This document shows positions 17,098 through 26,659 of a stretch of DNA of 64,000 nt, piece by piece. Below the pieces are notes generated by a model that saw only the letters and a list, made by a program, of their open reading frames with translations, had not been told where the DNA came from and searched no databases. The translations under genes were made by a program, and so were the position numbers. This DNA is from Aliamphritea hakodatensis (GTDB taxonomy: Bacteria; Pseudomonadota; Gammaproteobacteria; Pseudomonadales; Balneatricaceae), in NCBI RefSeq assembly GCF_024347195.1, contig NZ_AP025281.1, positions 310,001 through 374,000 on the forward strand, given 5' to 3'. Position 1 is the stretch's first letter. Each line of letters opens with the position of its first letter.

Positions 17098-19971
17098 TCA
17101 GATATCGGGGCTGTGCGGGTACTTTTGCGCAGCGCTGCCGTCCGCAGCGTTGTCAGGTTTTTCCTCCGCTGGCTGTTTCGGCGGTGCCGGTGAAAAATAG
17201 CCGACAACCAGTAACAGCAGGCCCACCACGATGAACGACACGATGCGTTCTACCGTGCCACGGTCAGACAGGTCAAAAATAAACAGCTTGGCAACCACCA
17301 CGCCCATCAGCGCGGCACCGATAATCCATATCTGACGTTTCAGCAGCCGTGAGGCGGTGACCATCAGGCTCAGGCCGATGATGGTCCAGCTGATGGAAAG
17401 GGCCATTTGCACCCGGGCCGAACCGAGCAGGCTGTCCGGGCGATAAGCTACGCCACTGTACACATGCAGGGTTTTGCACAGCATCACATTGAACCAGATG
17501 AAGCAGAATGCCCCGAGCAGATAGCCTGCCAGCGATGTGTCTATGTTCAGAGTGGTGGCCGGATGGCTGTGGCGGTACCAGTGCAGGCCGCTGAGCAGAA
17601 CCATTAGCTGAGCCAGATCCACTGGGTTCAGGAGCGGCAGATACGGCAGCGGCGCAGCCAGATTAACTTGTAAGAAATTATCGATGACTGACCACCAGGC
17701 CAGTATCAGCATCAGGCCGCAGGCGGCGACAGTTGCGTATGCCAGCGGCCAGCGGTTAAAGGGCCAGCGGGATCTGGCGCTGATCAGCAGCAGTGCCAGA
17801 CTGAGGATCACCGCCGGCAGGCTCAGGGTCCAGGCATCAGCTGTTTCTCTGTCATTCAGCAGCCAGTAAACCTCAAACGCCAGAATCAGGCTGCCCAGCA
17901 GGTAGCTGATACTGTGCAGGCCGTTCGGCCAGCGCAGGCTAAAGCCCCGTAACTCGCTACAGCGCAGACCGGAATAGAGAACAGTGAATGCCAGCAGCCA
18001 GGCATCGAAATTATTCAGGCTGAGGAAATGATACGCCGGGCTGTTCCACAGGTAGGAAATCAGCGTACTGGCGGCGCAGAGCAGCAGCGGAATAATCAGC
18101 AACCAGAGGGCAAAGCTGAACAGTTGCCAGCGCAGCCAGAGTGTCATCGCTAACCAGAGCAATGCCGAGAGGCCGAAAAACAGCACCGCAATGCGGATCT
18201 CATCAAAACTGCCGAATGTTTCGGTTTCAATCAGGCCGCCGGCATACCACCAGACTAACCCCCAGATCAGATAGCCCATTGCGGCTGGCCGCCGGATTTT
18301 ATCGGAAAGTCCCAAGGATTTCGGTTGTGTCTGGCTGAGTAACCAGGCAGAAATAATACCGGGCAGGGCGACCATGATAATGCTCAGGAAGTGGCCGTTG
18401 AGGAACGGCATATCCGCATAGTTGTAGTGATAATCTTCCAGCAGCAGTGCGCCACCGGCCAGTTGGATAATGCAGCCAAACAGTACTGGTGCCCGCCGTT
18501 GCTGGCGTAAACCTATCCAGATCAGTCCACAGCCTTCAACCGCCCAGACGGCGGCACTCCAGCGGCCATCCAGTTCAAATGCAATGCTCAGTGTGGCGAA
18601 TACTACACCGGTGGCGAGGAAAGCCTCTGCCAGCAGACGCATGTGCTGACGCTGCCACAGCGATTTGGCCAGCGTCAGATACACCAGTGCCAGCACCAGC
18701 GCACTGAGGCTGAGGCCATGGGCAAAGTCACTGACAATACTGGCCTGTAAACTGAAGGCTGCTATTGGCAAACCAAATACCAGGCTGCCATCGATCAGGC
18801 CGCGCAGTTTGGGCGGCTGCTTCGTCGCAAACAGCACGGCGATGGTCAGATAGATCAGGAAGAAAATGATCAGAAAAGGCTCGACGCTGCTGAACATCTC
18901 CGGGCGGTAACGGTCCACGCCCCACAGCAGGCTGATGGCAAAGGTAAAGTAAAAACCGGTGACGTTCAGTAACCGCCAGGATTTCAGCCAGGCAACGGCA
19001 AAAATGGCCAGATTCAGTACGCTGTAATAGCTGAACAGTGCCACATAGTTGCCGCTGCCGGTGGAAGCCAGCACCGGGGCGGCAAAACCACCGGTGATGG
19101 CGGTGACTGCAAGGGCTTTTGAGTTCTGAATAACCGCCAGTGACATGCCCAGAATGCTCAGCATAATTAACAGGGGGAAGGCCAGGCTGGCACCGATAAT
19201 GGCGTACATTTTGAAGCTGGCAAAGCTCAGCAGATACAGAATAGCGATGGCACCGCCCTGCATAATCAGGCCGTAATCAGGTCGTTTCAGGCGGAGTTTC
19301 CAGCCAATGGTCAGCATGATTATTGCGCCGGCGGCGGCAGCGGTAAGACGGAATTCGATGGGCAGCAGGGCGTTGTCGATGGAGTATTTAACCAGAAAGG
19401 AAATGCCGAAAAACAAGACGATGATGCCGATCCGGATACTCAGGTTACCCTGGGTGAAATAGTTAACAATTCCCTGTTGTAGCTGGGTAAACAGATTTCC
19501 CTGCGGGGGCGCGTCTGTAGCGGTATGTGTTGTTGCTGTGGCAGTGTCTTCAGCGGCCGGCCGGGATTGTCCGGTCCAGGGGTCTGCGGCTGTTGTTTCA
19601 GTGGCGGGTTGAGCCGGAGCCGTTTCAGTAACGATAACCGGCGTGGTGTCAGGTGTTTTCGGTGTGACGGTAATCTTGTGTGCCGGTATTTTGGCCGGCG
19701 CATCCAGAACAACCGGTGTTGCGGCTGCTTCCGTATCAGCGGCCGGTTCGTCGGTTTCAGCCTGATCGGCCGGGTGCGGGATAGGCTGAGGCTGGGTTTT
19801 CTGCTGTTCTGCCGTCAACCGTACCACATGCTGTTCCAGCGTTTTGATCCGTTTACTTTGCTGTAACAGGCTGGCAAATAAATAACCGATGAGTGCACCG
19901 ATGACCGCACCGGGAATCTCCAGCATTAACAGCCCCAGCACGGCGCCGCTGATCAGCAGTATCCATAGCAT
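17098..19971 (-). CDS. DUF2339 polytopic membrane protein
   Basis: The 957-residue protein begins with two hydrophobic segments, then a charged helix (SKRIKTLEQHVVRLTAEQQK), a low-complexity Pro/Thr/Ala linker of about 100 residues (~60-160), and more than twenty membrane segments starting after GNLFTQLQQGIVNYFTQGN. This is the DUF2339 architecture. Function is not established for the family; its size and topology suggest an envelope role, and some members neighbour surface-polymer genes. AGGACG before the ATG supports the start. It is divergent from glyA across a 723-bp gap. Confidence 0.85.
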   Translation of the reverse strand: MLWILLISGAVLGLLMLEIPGAVIGALIGYLFASLLQQSKRIKTLEQHVVRLTAEQQKTQPQPIPHPADQAETDEPAADTEAAATPVVLDAPAKIPAHKITVTPKTPDTTPVIVTETAPAQPATETTAADPWTGQSRPAAEDTATATTHTATDAPPQGNLFTQLQQGIVNYFTQGNLSIRIGIIVLFFGISFLVKYSIDNALLPIEFRLTAAAAGAIIMLTIGWKLRLKRPDYGLIMQGGAIAILYLLSFASFKMYAIIGASLAFPLLIMLSILGMSLAVIQNSKALAVTAITGGFAAPVLASTGSGNYVALFSYYSVLNLAIFAVAWLKSWRLLNVTGFYFTFAISLLWGVDRYRPEMFSSVEPFLIIFFLIYLTIAVLFATKQPPKLRGLIDGSLVFGLPIAAFSLQASIVSDFAHGLSLSALVLALVYLTLAKSLWQRQHMRLLAEAFLATGVVFATLSIAFELDGRWSAAVWAVEGCGLIWIGLRQQRRAPVLFGCIIQLAGGALLLEDYHYNYADMPFLNGHFLSIIMVALPGIISAWLLSQTQPKSLGLSDKIRRPAAMGYLIWGLVWWYAGGLIETETFGSFDEIRIAVLFFGLSALLWLAMTLWLRWQLFSFALWLLIIPLLLCAASTLISYLWNSPAYHFLSLNNFDAWLLAFTVLYSGLRCSELRGFSLRWPNGLHSISYLLGSLILAFEVYWLLNDRETADAWTLSLPAVILSLALLLISARSRWPFNRWPLAYATVAACGLMLILAWWSVIDNFLQVNLAAPLPYLPLLNPVDLAQLMVLLSGLHWYRHSHPATTLNIDTSLAGYLLGAFCFIWFNVMLCKTLHVYSGVAYRPDSLLGSARVQMALSISWTIIGLSLMVTASRLLKRQIWIIGAALMGVVVAKLFIFDLSDRGTVERIVSFIVVGLLLLVVGYFSPAPPKQPAEEKPDNAADGSAAQKYPHSPDI

Positions 19972-20151
19972 CGTTATTCGTCCTGTGTAACGGTTTTATC
20001 CTGCGTGTGCCGTTCAATATAACACTTCGCTGGCCGGCGGGGGATTATCCCTGTGCAAGCTGTTGTTATGTCGATTGAATCTGTTCATGTTATCCGGGGA
20101 AATATTCATACATAAGGATGAGTTTTTGCGTATTTTCCCGGTGGCAACCGC

Positions 20152-20157
20152 TATAAT
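20152..20157 (+). promoter_or_regulatory. Candidate -10 box of the glyA1 transcript
   Basis: A perfect TATAAT stands just before the hairpin cluster. The -35 side is poor (TTGCGT with a 20-bp spacer is the best match), so an activator or a different promoter is possible. Confidence 0.4.
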
Positions 20158-20163
20158 TATGCC

Positions 20164-20241
20164 GCGCTGTGAGTAGGGTCTCAGCGCAAACCTGAATGGT
20201 CAGGTTCAGAGCGTTTGCGGTGACTGCTTAATCACCGCAAA
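20164..20241 (+). ncRNA. Three-hairpin structured leader upstream of glyA1
   Basis: Three stems follow one another: GCGCT..GAG with CTC..AGCGC (20164-20187, 2-nt bulge), AACCTG with CAGGTT (20189-20206), and TTTGCGGTGA with TCACCGCAAA (20214-20241, perfect 10 bp). A GCGGTTCTTTTAGG stretch follows, which could make the third stem a leaky terminator. The layout fits an attenuator, riboswitch-like leader or small RNA. It matches no RNA class I can recall. Confidence 0.45.
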
Positions 20242-20694
20242 GCGGTTCTTTTAGGATCTTTGTGTGGTGAAAACTGGCAATTTTGCTCCGATTAATTGTC
20301 GTATTTTATCCATACCGGAGGTTCAGCCACTAAGGCCATTTGCTTCGGAACTGTCCCTGAATATGTTTTTGCCGTGTTTTGTCCGGTGCTGCAGACCCTT
20401 CGTATTGCCCCGTTTCTGAGGGCGTTACGGCGGGTGTCGTAAATTCGCACCCGGGCGACGTGTACAAGCATATGTTGAGGCGTGAGGGCGTTAATATTGG
20501 CAGCATTGGGAGTTGTCTTCGATGTCCTACCACTGATGCTACGCAGATTATGCTGTGTTTATCTCCCGAAAGTCGCCGAATTGCTCAGCCATGAGCAGGG
20601 GACAATAAGAATAAATTAAAATTTGAGACGTATTCATTTCGCTGAAGCGGAAGGTGCTCTCACTGTTACTCGGCTGTAAGGCTAGGAGACTTCA

Positions 20695-21960
20695 ATGTTT
20701 ACAAAAGATGACCAGATTCAGGGTTATGATGATGTTGTTTGGGCGGCGATTGAGAAAGAGACTCAGCGTCAGGAAAATCACATCGAACTGATTGCTTCAG
20801 AAAACTACACCAGCCCACGCGTGATGCAGGCTCAGGGTTCTTCTCTGACGAACAAATACGCTGAAGGTTACCCTGAGAAGCGTTATTACGGCGGTTGTGA
20901 ATACGTTGACGTTGTTGAACAGGCAGCGATCGAACGTGCTAAAGAGCTGTTTGGTGCTGACTACGCGAACGTACAGCCGCACTCCGGCTCTCAGGCAAAC
21001 GCAGCGGTTTACATGGCGCTGTGCGAGCCGGGCGACACTGTTCTGGGTATGAGCCTGGCACACGGTGGTCACCTGACTCACGGTTCTCACGTAAACTTCT
21101 CCGGTAAGATCTACAAAGCGGTTCAGTACGGCCTGAACGAGCAAACCGGCGAAATCGATTACGATGAAGTTGAAGCGCTGGCTATGGAGCACAAGCCTAA
21201 GATGATCGTGGCTGGCTTCTCTGCGTACTCCGGTGTTGTTGACTGGGCGCGTTTCCGCGAAATCGCTGACAAGTCTGGCGCTTACCTGTTTGTTGACATG
21301 GCACACGTTGCCGGTCTGGTTGCTGCTGGCGAATACCCTAACCCGGTTCCTTACGCTGACGTTGCAACGACAACGACTCACAAAACCCTGCGTGGTCCAC
21401 GTGGCGGTCTGATCGTTGCCAAGTCTAACCCTGATCTGGAGAAGAAGCTGAACGGTGCTGTATTCCCGGGTGGCCAGGGCGGCCCGCTGATGCACATCAT
21501 CGCGGCGAAAGCAGTTGCTTTCAAAGAAGCACTGGAGCCAGGCTTCAAAGACTACCAGCAGCAAGTTAAGAAGAATGCGTCTGCCATGGCTGAAGTATTC
21601 ATCGAACGTGGCTACGAAGTTGTTTCCGGCGGCACGCAGAACCACCTGTTCCTGCTGAGCCTGATCAAACAGGGTCTGACCGGTAAAGATGCAGATGCTG
21701 CGCTGGGCCGTGCTCACATCACTGTGAACAAGAACGCTGTGCCTAACGACCCACAGTCTCCATTCGTAACTTCTGGCCTGCGTATCGGTTCTCCGGTAGT
21801 GACTACCCGTGGTTTCGGTGAAGCTGAATGTCGTGAACTGACTGGCTGGATCGCTGATCTGCTGGACGTTCTGAACCAGCCTGAAGCACTGGAAAAAGAA
21901 ATTATTGAAGTTCAGGGTAAAGTAGAAGCTCTGTGCGCTAAATTCCCAGCGTACAAGTAA
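20695..21960 (+). CDS. glyA: Serine hydroxymethyltransferase (copy 1)
   Basis: The 421-residue PLP enzyme interconverts serine + THF with glycine + 5,10-methylene-THF. Clear signatures are ELIASENYTS, NKYAEGYP.KRYYGGCE, LAHGGHLTHG and TTTTHKTLRGPRGG with the PLP lysine K230. It lies just before soxBDAG, so here it probably runs toward serine, using glycine and the C1-folate made by sarcosine oxidase. Codons are strongly biased to the CGT/GGT/CTG set, suggesting high expression. A terminator separates it from soxB. A second copy at 50004 is very similar along its whole length. Confidence 0.97.
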   Translation: MFTKDDQIQGYDDVVWAAIEKETQRQENHIELIASENYTSPRVMQAQGSSLTNKYAEGYPEKRYYGGCEYVDVVEQAAIERAKELFGADYANVQPHSGSQANAAVYMALCEPGDTVLGMSLAHGGHLTHGSHVNFSGKIYKAVQYGLNEQTGEIDYDEVEALAMEHKPKMIVAGFSAYSGVVDWARFREIADKSGAYLFVDMAHVAGLVAAGEYPNPVPYADVATTTTHKTLRGPRGGLIVAKSNPDLEKKLNGAVFPGGQGGPLMHIIAAKAVAFKEALEPGFKDYQQQVKKNASAMAEVFIERGYEVVSGGTQNHLFLLSLIKQGLTGKDADAALGRAHITVNKNAVPNDPQSPFVTSGLRIGSPVVTTRGFGEAECRELTGWIADLLDVLNQPEALEKEIIEVQGKVEALCAKFPAYK

Positions 21961-21979
21961 GCTCTCCTTACTCTTCATG

Positions 21980-22005
21980 CCGGCTCCTGTTCTGGAGCCG
22001 GTTTT
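21980..22005 (+). terminator. Terminator or attenuator between glyA1 and soxB
   Basis: CCGGCTCC (21980-21987) and GGAGCCGG (21994-22001) form a perfect 8-bp stem followed by TTTTG. The T-tail is short, so partial read-through into soxB is possible. Confidence 0.7.
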
Positions 22006-22068
22006 GTAATCTAAGAGGCCTGGCGCAGATCCCTGCGACCGACCAGGCAACAAATCGGAGCTGATGAT

Positions 22069-23322
22069 ATGCAGCATTATTCAGGTTTCGGGCTGTTTAA
22101 GCACAGCTTGAGTCACCATGAGAACTGGCAGCGCGCCTGGCGCAACCCTACGCCAAAGAAGAAGTATGACGTCATCATTATCGGTGGTGGTGGTCATGGT
22201 CTGGCGACGGCTTATTACCTGGCGAAGAACCACAATGTGACCAACGTAGCGGTTATCGAGAAGGGGTATCTGGGCGGTGGTAACACTGCGCGTAACACCA
22301 CTATCGTACGTTCTAACTACCTGTGGGACGAAGCAGCTCACCTGTATGAGCACGCCATGAAGTTGTGGGAAGGTCTGTCACAGGATCTGAACTACAACGT
22401 CATGTTCTCCCAGCGTGGTGTACTGAACCTGGGTCATACCCTGCAGGATATGCGTGATATCGAGCGCCGGGTAAATGCTAACCGTCTGAACGGCATTGAT
22501 GGTGAAGTGGTTGATCCGCAAACCATTAAAGAAATCGTGCCACACATGGACTGCTCCGATAATGCCCGTTACCCGATCATGGGTGCTTCCTGGCAGCCAC
22601 GCGGCGGTGTTGCCCGTCACGATGCGGTTGCATGGGGCTTTGCCCGTGGTGCGGACTCGTTCGGTGTTGATCTGATTCAGCAGACCGAAGTGCAGGACCT
22701 GATTATTGAAGATGGCACCATTGTAGGCGTGAAGACCAACCGCTACGGTGACATCATGGCAGACCGTGTAGGGTCTGTTGTAGCCGGTAACTCCGGTGTG
22801 GTTGCCAAGATGGCCGGCTTCGAGCTGCCACTGGAATCTCACCCGTTGCAGGCAATGGTATCCGAGCCGATCAAACCGATCCTGGATACAGTTGTAATGT
22901 CTAACCACGTACACGGTTACCTGAGCCAGTCCGATAAGGGCGATCTGGTTATCGGTGCGGGTATCGATGGCTATGTTGGTTACGGCCAGCGCGGCTCTTT
23001 CCCAACCGTTGAGCACACCATGCAGGCGATTGTTGAGATGTTCCCAATCTTTAGCCGGGTCCGTCTGAACCGTCAGTGGGGCGGTATCGTAGATACCTGT
23101 CCGGATGCCTGTCCGCTGATTACACCGACACCGGTTAAGAATCTGTTCTTTAACTGTGGCTGGGGTACCGGTGGCTTTAAGGCGACACCGGGTGCGGGCC
23201 ATGTCTTTGCAGACATGCTGGCAACAGGTGAAGCGAACGAAATGTCCAAGCCGTTCGATATGCGCCGTTTCCATAACGGTGCACTGATCGACGAGCACGG
23301 CGCTGCCGGTGTGGCGCACTAA
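22069..23322 (+). CDS. soxB: Sarcosine oxidase subunit beta
   Basis: The 417-residue flavoprotein subunit holds the FAD/FMN site where sarcosine is oxidised. The dinucleotide-binding motif is DVIIIGGGGHGLATAYYLA (~residues 34-52), followed by EKGYLGGGNTARNTT. The C-terminal part has WGGIVDTCPDACPLI and GWGTGGFKATPGAGH. Length and order match heterotetrameric TSOX-type beta subunits. It begins the soxBDAG cluster with gaps of 15, 13 and -8 bp between genes. The enzyme makes glycine, H2O2 and, with THF, 5,10-methylene-THF. Confidence 0.96.
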   Translation: MQHYSGFGLFKHSLSHHENWQRAWRNPTPKKKYDVIIIGGGGHGLATAYYLAKNHNVTNVAVIEKGYLGGGNTARNTTIVRSNYLWDEAAHLYEHAMKLWEGLSQDLNYNVMFSQRGVLNLGHTLQDMRDIERRVNANRLNGIDGEVVDPQTIKEIVPHMDCSDNARYPIMGASWQPRGGVARHDAVAWGFARGADSFGVDLIQQTEVQDLIIEDGTIVGVKTNRYGDIMADRVGSVVAGNSGVVAKMAGFELPLESHPLQAMVSEPIKPILDTVVMSNHVHGYLSQSDKGDLVIGAGIDGYVGYGQRGSFPTVEHTMQAIVEMFPIFSRVRLNRQWGGIVDTCPDACPLITPTPVKNLFFNCGWGTGGFKATPGAGHVFADMLATGEANEMSKPFDMRRFHNGALIDEHGAAGVAH

Positions 23323-23337
23323 GGGGAGAGACCTGAT

Positions 23338-23625
23338 ATGTTTTATATCTACTGCCCGCATTGTGGCGAGCACCGCGAAGAAGAAGAGTTTCACCCGAAA
23401 GGTCAGGCACACATTGTGCGTCCGTTAGATCCGGATAACTGCACCGATAAAGAATGGGGTGAGTACCTGTATTTCCGTAAGAACCCGCGTGGTCTGCACC
23501 ACGAGCTGTGGGTACACGCTGCCGGTTGTCGTAAGTTTTTCAATATGACCCGCGACACCGTGACTTACGAAATCAAAGAAATTTATAAGATCGGCGAACA
23601 GCCGTCTGTCGTTGCTGACAGCTAA
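23338..23625 (+). CDS. soxD: Sarcosine oxidase subunit delta
   Basis: This 95-residue small subunit has a zinc-binding pattern: YCPHCGEHREEEEF at the N-terminus and a later H...C set in LWVHAAGCRKFF. It completes the zinc site of the heterotetramer. It sits between soxB and soxA in the usual order. Confidence 0.95.
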   Translation: MFYIYCPHCGEHREEEEFHPKGQAHIVRPLDPDNCTDKEWGEYLYFRKNPRGLHHELWVHAAGCRKFFNMTRDTVTYEIKEIYKIGEQPSVVADS

Positions 23626-23638
23626 CAGGAGCGGATTC

Positions 23639-26600
23639 ATGACACAGAAAAACCGCCTCCAGTCCGGAGGCCGCATCGACCGTTCCAAGTCCTTAACCTT
23701 TTCCTACAATGGTCAAGAATTCAAAGGTTTTCAGGGCGATACACTGGCATCTGCGATGCTGGCGAACGGCATCGACGTAATTGGTCGCAGTTTTAAATAC
23801 AGCCGCCCGCGCGGTATCGTTGCCGCCGGTGCTGAAGAGCCGAATGCGGTAATGCAGCTGGGTGCAACTGAAGCCACTCAGGTACCTAACGTACGTGCCA
23901 CTCAGCAAGAGCTGTTCCACGGCCTGGTGAGCAAGGCGACTAACGGCTGGCCGAACGTAGACACCGATATCATGAGCCTGCTGGGCAAGGTCGGTGGCAA
24001 GATGATGCCTCCAGGCTTCTACTACAAGACTTTCATGTATCCGCAGTCTATGTGGGATACCTATGAAAGCATGATCCGTAAGGCTGCCGGCTTAGGCCGT
24101 TCGCCACTGGAAACCGATCCGGATACCTACGATAAAGTTAACCAGCACTGCGACATTCTGGTTGTCGGCGCAGGCCCTGCGGGTCTGGCAGCTGCGCAAA
24201 CCGCTGCACGCAGTGGCGCCCGCGTCATCATCGCTGATGAGCAGAGCGAATTCGGTGGCAGCCTGCTGAGCAGCAAAGAAACGCTGAACGGTAAGCCGGC
24301 AGCTGAATGGGTTGCTGAAGTGACGGCTGAACTGGAAGCGGCTGATAACGTAATGGTTCTGCCACGTTCTACTGTGAACGGTTATCACGATCAGAACTTC
24401 CTGACGATTCACGAGCGCCGCACCGATCACATTGCTGATCTTGCGCCAGCCGGTCAGGTGCGTCAGCGTCTGCACCGTGTACGTGCTAAGTGGGTTGTCC
24501 TGGCAACAGGTGCGCACGAGCGTCCGCTGGTATTCGCGAACAACGATGTACCGGGTTGCATGGTTGCTAATGCTGTCTCTACTTACATCAACCGTTACGG
24601 TGTAGTACCGGGTAACGAGCTGGTACTGATGGCTACCAACGATAACGCTTATCAGGCGGCAATCGACTGGGCTGAAGCAGGCCGTAAAGTGGTGGCGATT
24701 GTTGATACCCGTCAGTCGCCTGCCGGTGACCGTATTGATGCTGCCCGTAAACTGGGCATCAACATCATTACCGGTTCTGCAGTGATTGAAGTTCAGGGCA
24801 GCAAGCGTGTGTCCGGCGTCAGCGTTGCACCGATCAGCAGCGATGGCAGCACTATTTCCGGTTCTGTGCAGCGTCTGAGTGCAGACACTGTGGCAAGCTC
24901 CGGTGGCTGGAGCCCGGTTATTCACCTGTCGTGCCACACGGGCAGCCGCCCGGTATGGAACGAAGAAGTTGTTGGCTTCCTGCCTGGCCCGACTGTTCAG
25001 AAGCAGCTGGTTGCCGGTGCAATTAACGGTAGCTACAGCACAGCGAAAGCACTGGGTGAAGGTGTTGAAGCCGCGAACAGCGCGATTGCTTCCCTGAATC
25101 TGGATGCGGTAGCGGTTGAAGTGCCTGCGACTGAAGACGTGGCTGAAGGCCCTGTTCAGACGCTGTTCCACATCCCGCATACCAAGCCGACTGCCGCTGC
25201 GCCTAAGCAGTTTGTTGACTACCAGAACGACGTAACTGCGTCCGGTATCGAACTGGCGTGTCGTGAAGGTTATGAATCTATCGAGCACGTTAAGCGTTAC
25301 ACCGCGATGGGCTTCGGTACTGACCAGGGTAAGCTGGGTAACATCAACGGCATGGCCATTGCTGCCAAGACGCTGAACAAGAGCATCCCGGAAACCGGTA
25401 CGACTATCTTCCGTCCTAACTACACGCCGGTAACCTTCGGTGCGATGGTTGGCCGTGACTGTGGCGAACTGTTTGATCCGGAACGTTACACCGCGATGCA
25501 CAAGTGGCATCTGGAAAACGGCGCTAAGTTCGAGGACGTTGGCCAGTGGAAGCGTCCGTGGTACTTCCCGAAAGCGGGCGAGACCATGCAGGAAACGCTG
25601 AACCGAGAATGTGTGGCGACCCGTGAAAGCGTGGGCATTCTGGATGCATCCACACTGGGTAAGATTGATATTCAGGGTAAAGATGCCCGTGAATTCCTGG
25701 GCCGTGTTTACACTAACCCGTGGGCCAAGCTGCCTGTCGGTAAGTGCCGTTACGGTCTGATGTGTGGTGAAGACGGTATGGTCTTCGATGACGGTGTAAC
25801 CACCTGTCTGGGTGAAAACCACTTCCTGATGACCACTACTTCCGGTGGTGCAGCGCGGGTATACGAGTGGCTGGAACTGTGGCATCAGACCGAATGGCCT
25901 GAGCTGGAAGTTTACTTCAACACGGTGACCGATCACTGGGCGACGATGACTATTTCCGGTCCGAACAGCCGTAAGCTGCTGGAAGAAGTCTGCACCGATA
26001 TCGACCTGTCCAACGAAGCATTTGCCTTCATGGACTGGAAAGCAGGCACCGTTGCCGGCGTACCTGCACGGGTATTCCGGATTTCCTTCACCGGCGAACT
26101 GTCTTACGAGATCAACGTTCAGGCGAACTACGGTCTGCAGGTTTGGGAAAAACTGTTCGAACACGGTGAGAAGTACAACCTGACACCTTACGGTACTGAA
26201 ACCATGCACGTGCTGCGTGCTGAGAAAGGTTTCATCATCGCCGGTCAGGATACTGACGGTTCCGTGCACCCGCACGATCTGGGTATGAGCTGGTGTGTGT
26301 CTGATAAGAAACCGTTCAGCTATATCGGTAAGCGCGGTATGAAGCGTGAAGACTGCGTCCGTGAAAACCGTAAGCAACTGGTGGGTCTGAAGACTAAAGA
26401 TCCGATGGTTGTGATTCCGGAAGGGTCGCAGGGTGTCTTCGATAAGAACGCACCGATTCCGATGCCAATGGTTGGTCACGTAACGTCCAGCTACTACAGT
26501 GCCGTTCTGGGTCACAGCATTGCCATGGGCTTTGTGAAAGGTGGTCTGAACCGTATGGGCGAAACCGTTTACTATCCACAGGCGGATGGTAGTTTCATTG

Positions 26601-26659
26601 AGGCTGAAATTTGCAGCCCGATCTTCCTTGATCCTAAAGGGGAGCGTCAGAATGTCTGA
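23639..26659 (+). CDS. soxA: Sarcosine oxidase subunit alpha
   Basis: The 1006-residue subunit has an N-terminal 2Fe-2S-ferredoxin-like fold (GDTLASAMLANGIDVIGRSF), an NAD-binding flavoprotein domain (ILVVGAGPAGLAAAQTAARS at ~residue 175, ATGAHERPLVFANNDVPG), and a C-terminal aminomethyltransferase (GCV_T) half from ~620. The last part takes up the methylene group from the imine onto tetrahydrofolate. ATG 23639 with AGGAG upstream is chosen over a start inside soxD. The C-terminus overlaps soxG by 8 bp. The reverse strand also stays open over most of its length because of codon bias; I do not consider that coding. Confidence 0.96.
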   Translation: MTQKNRLQSGGRIDRSKSLTFSYNGQEFKGFQGDTLASAMLANGIDVIGRSFKYSRPRGIVAAGAEEPNAVMQLGATEATQVPNVRATQQELFHGLVSKATNGWPNVDTDIMSLLGKVGGKMMPPGFYYKTFMYPQSMWDTYESMIRKAAGLGRSPLETDPDTYDKVNQHCDILVVGAGPAGLAAAQTAARSGARVIIADEQSEFGGSLLSSKETLNGKPAAEWVAEVTAELEAADNVMVLPRSTVNGYHDQNFLTIHERRTDHIADLAPAGQVRQRLHRVRAKWVVLATGAHERPLVFANNDVPGCMVANAVSTYINRYGVVPGNELVLMATNDNAYQAAIDWAEAGRKVVAIVDTRQSPAGDRIDAARKLGINIITGSAVIEVQGSKRVSGVSVAPISSDGSTISGSVQRLSADTVASSGGWSPVIHLSCHTGSRPVWNEEVVGFLPGPTVQKQLVAGAINGSYSTAKALGEGVEAANSAIASLNLDAVAVEVPATEDVAEGPVQTLFHIPHTKPTAAAPKQFVDYQNDVTASGIELACREGYESIEHVKRYTAMGFGTDQGKLGNINGMAIAAKTLNKSIPETGTTIFRPNYTPVTFGAMVGRDCGELFDPERYTAMHKWHLENGAKFEDVGQWKRPWYFPKAGETMQETLNRECVATRESVGILDASTLGKIDIQGKDAREFLGRVYTNPWAKLPVGKCRYGLMCGEDGMVFDDGVTTCLGENHFLMTTTSGGAARVYEWLELWHQTEWPELEVYFNTVTDHWATMTISGPNSRKLLEEVCTDIDLSNEAFAFMDWKAGTVAGVPARVFRISFTGELSYEINVQANYGLQVWEKLFEHGEKYNLTPYGTETMHVLRAEKGFIIAGQDTDGSVHPHDLGMSWCVSDKKPFSYIGKRGMKREDCVRENRKQLVGLKTKDPMVVIPEGSQGVFDKNAPIPMPMVGHVTSSYYSAVLGHSIAMGFVKGGLNRMGETVYYPQADGSFIEAEICSPIFLDPKGERQNV

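Larger units (their letters stand above)
19972..20694. other. 723-bp gap: divergent promoters and long glyA leader
   Basis: There is no convincing protein gene here. The left part should hold the promoter of the DUF2339 gene. A TATAAT at 20152-20157 points toward glyA, and the three hairpins at 20164-20241 begin about seven bases later, leaving a leader of about 530 nt. A further hairpin (CGGGTG 20431-20436 with CACCCG 20448-20453) follows. A short frame at 20379-20594 has no good RBS and no coding signal. I looked for glycine, SAM, SAH and THF riboswitch cores and did not see them. Confidence 0.6.

Noticed and set aside
20276..20290. Sigma-54 promoter-like TGGCA...TGC
   Set aside because: The spacing between GG and GC is too short for a -24/-12 promoter.
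20379..20594. 71-codon frame in the glyA1 leader, a possible leader peptide
   Set aside because: No ribosome-binding site, no codon run of Gly/Ser/Met that would suggest attenuation, and no adjoining terminator.
20164..20690. Glycine, SAM, SAH, THF riboswitch or tRNA-like element
   Set aside because: I looked for the conserved cores by eye and did not find them; the T-loop-like GGTTCAGAGC lacks tRNA geometry.
20797..22077. 426-codon open frame opposite glyA1, and similar ones opposite soxB (22378-23412), glyA2 (50148-50951) and ETF-QO (52834-53931)
   Set aside because: All lie on the opposite strand of highly biased, well-identified genes. None has an RBS or family resemblance.
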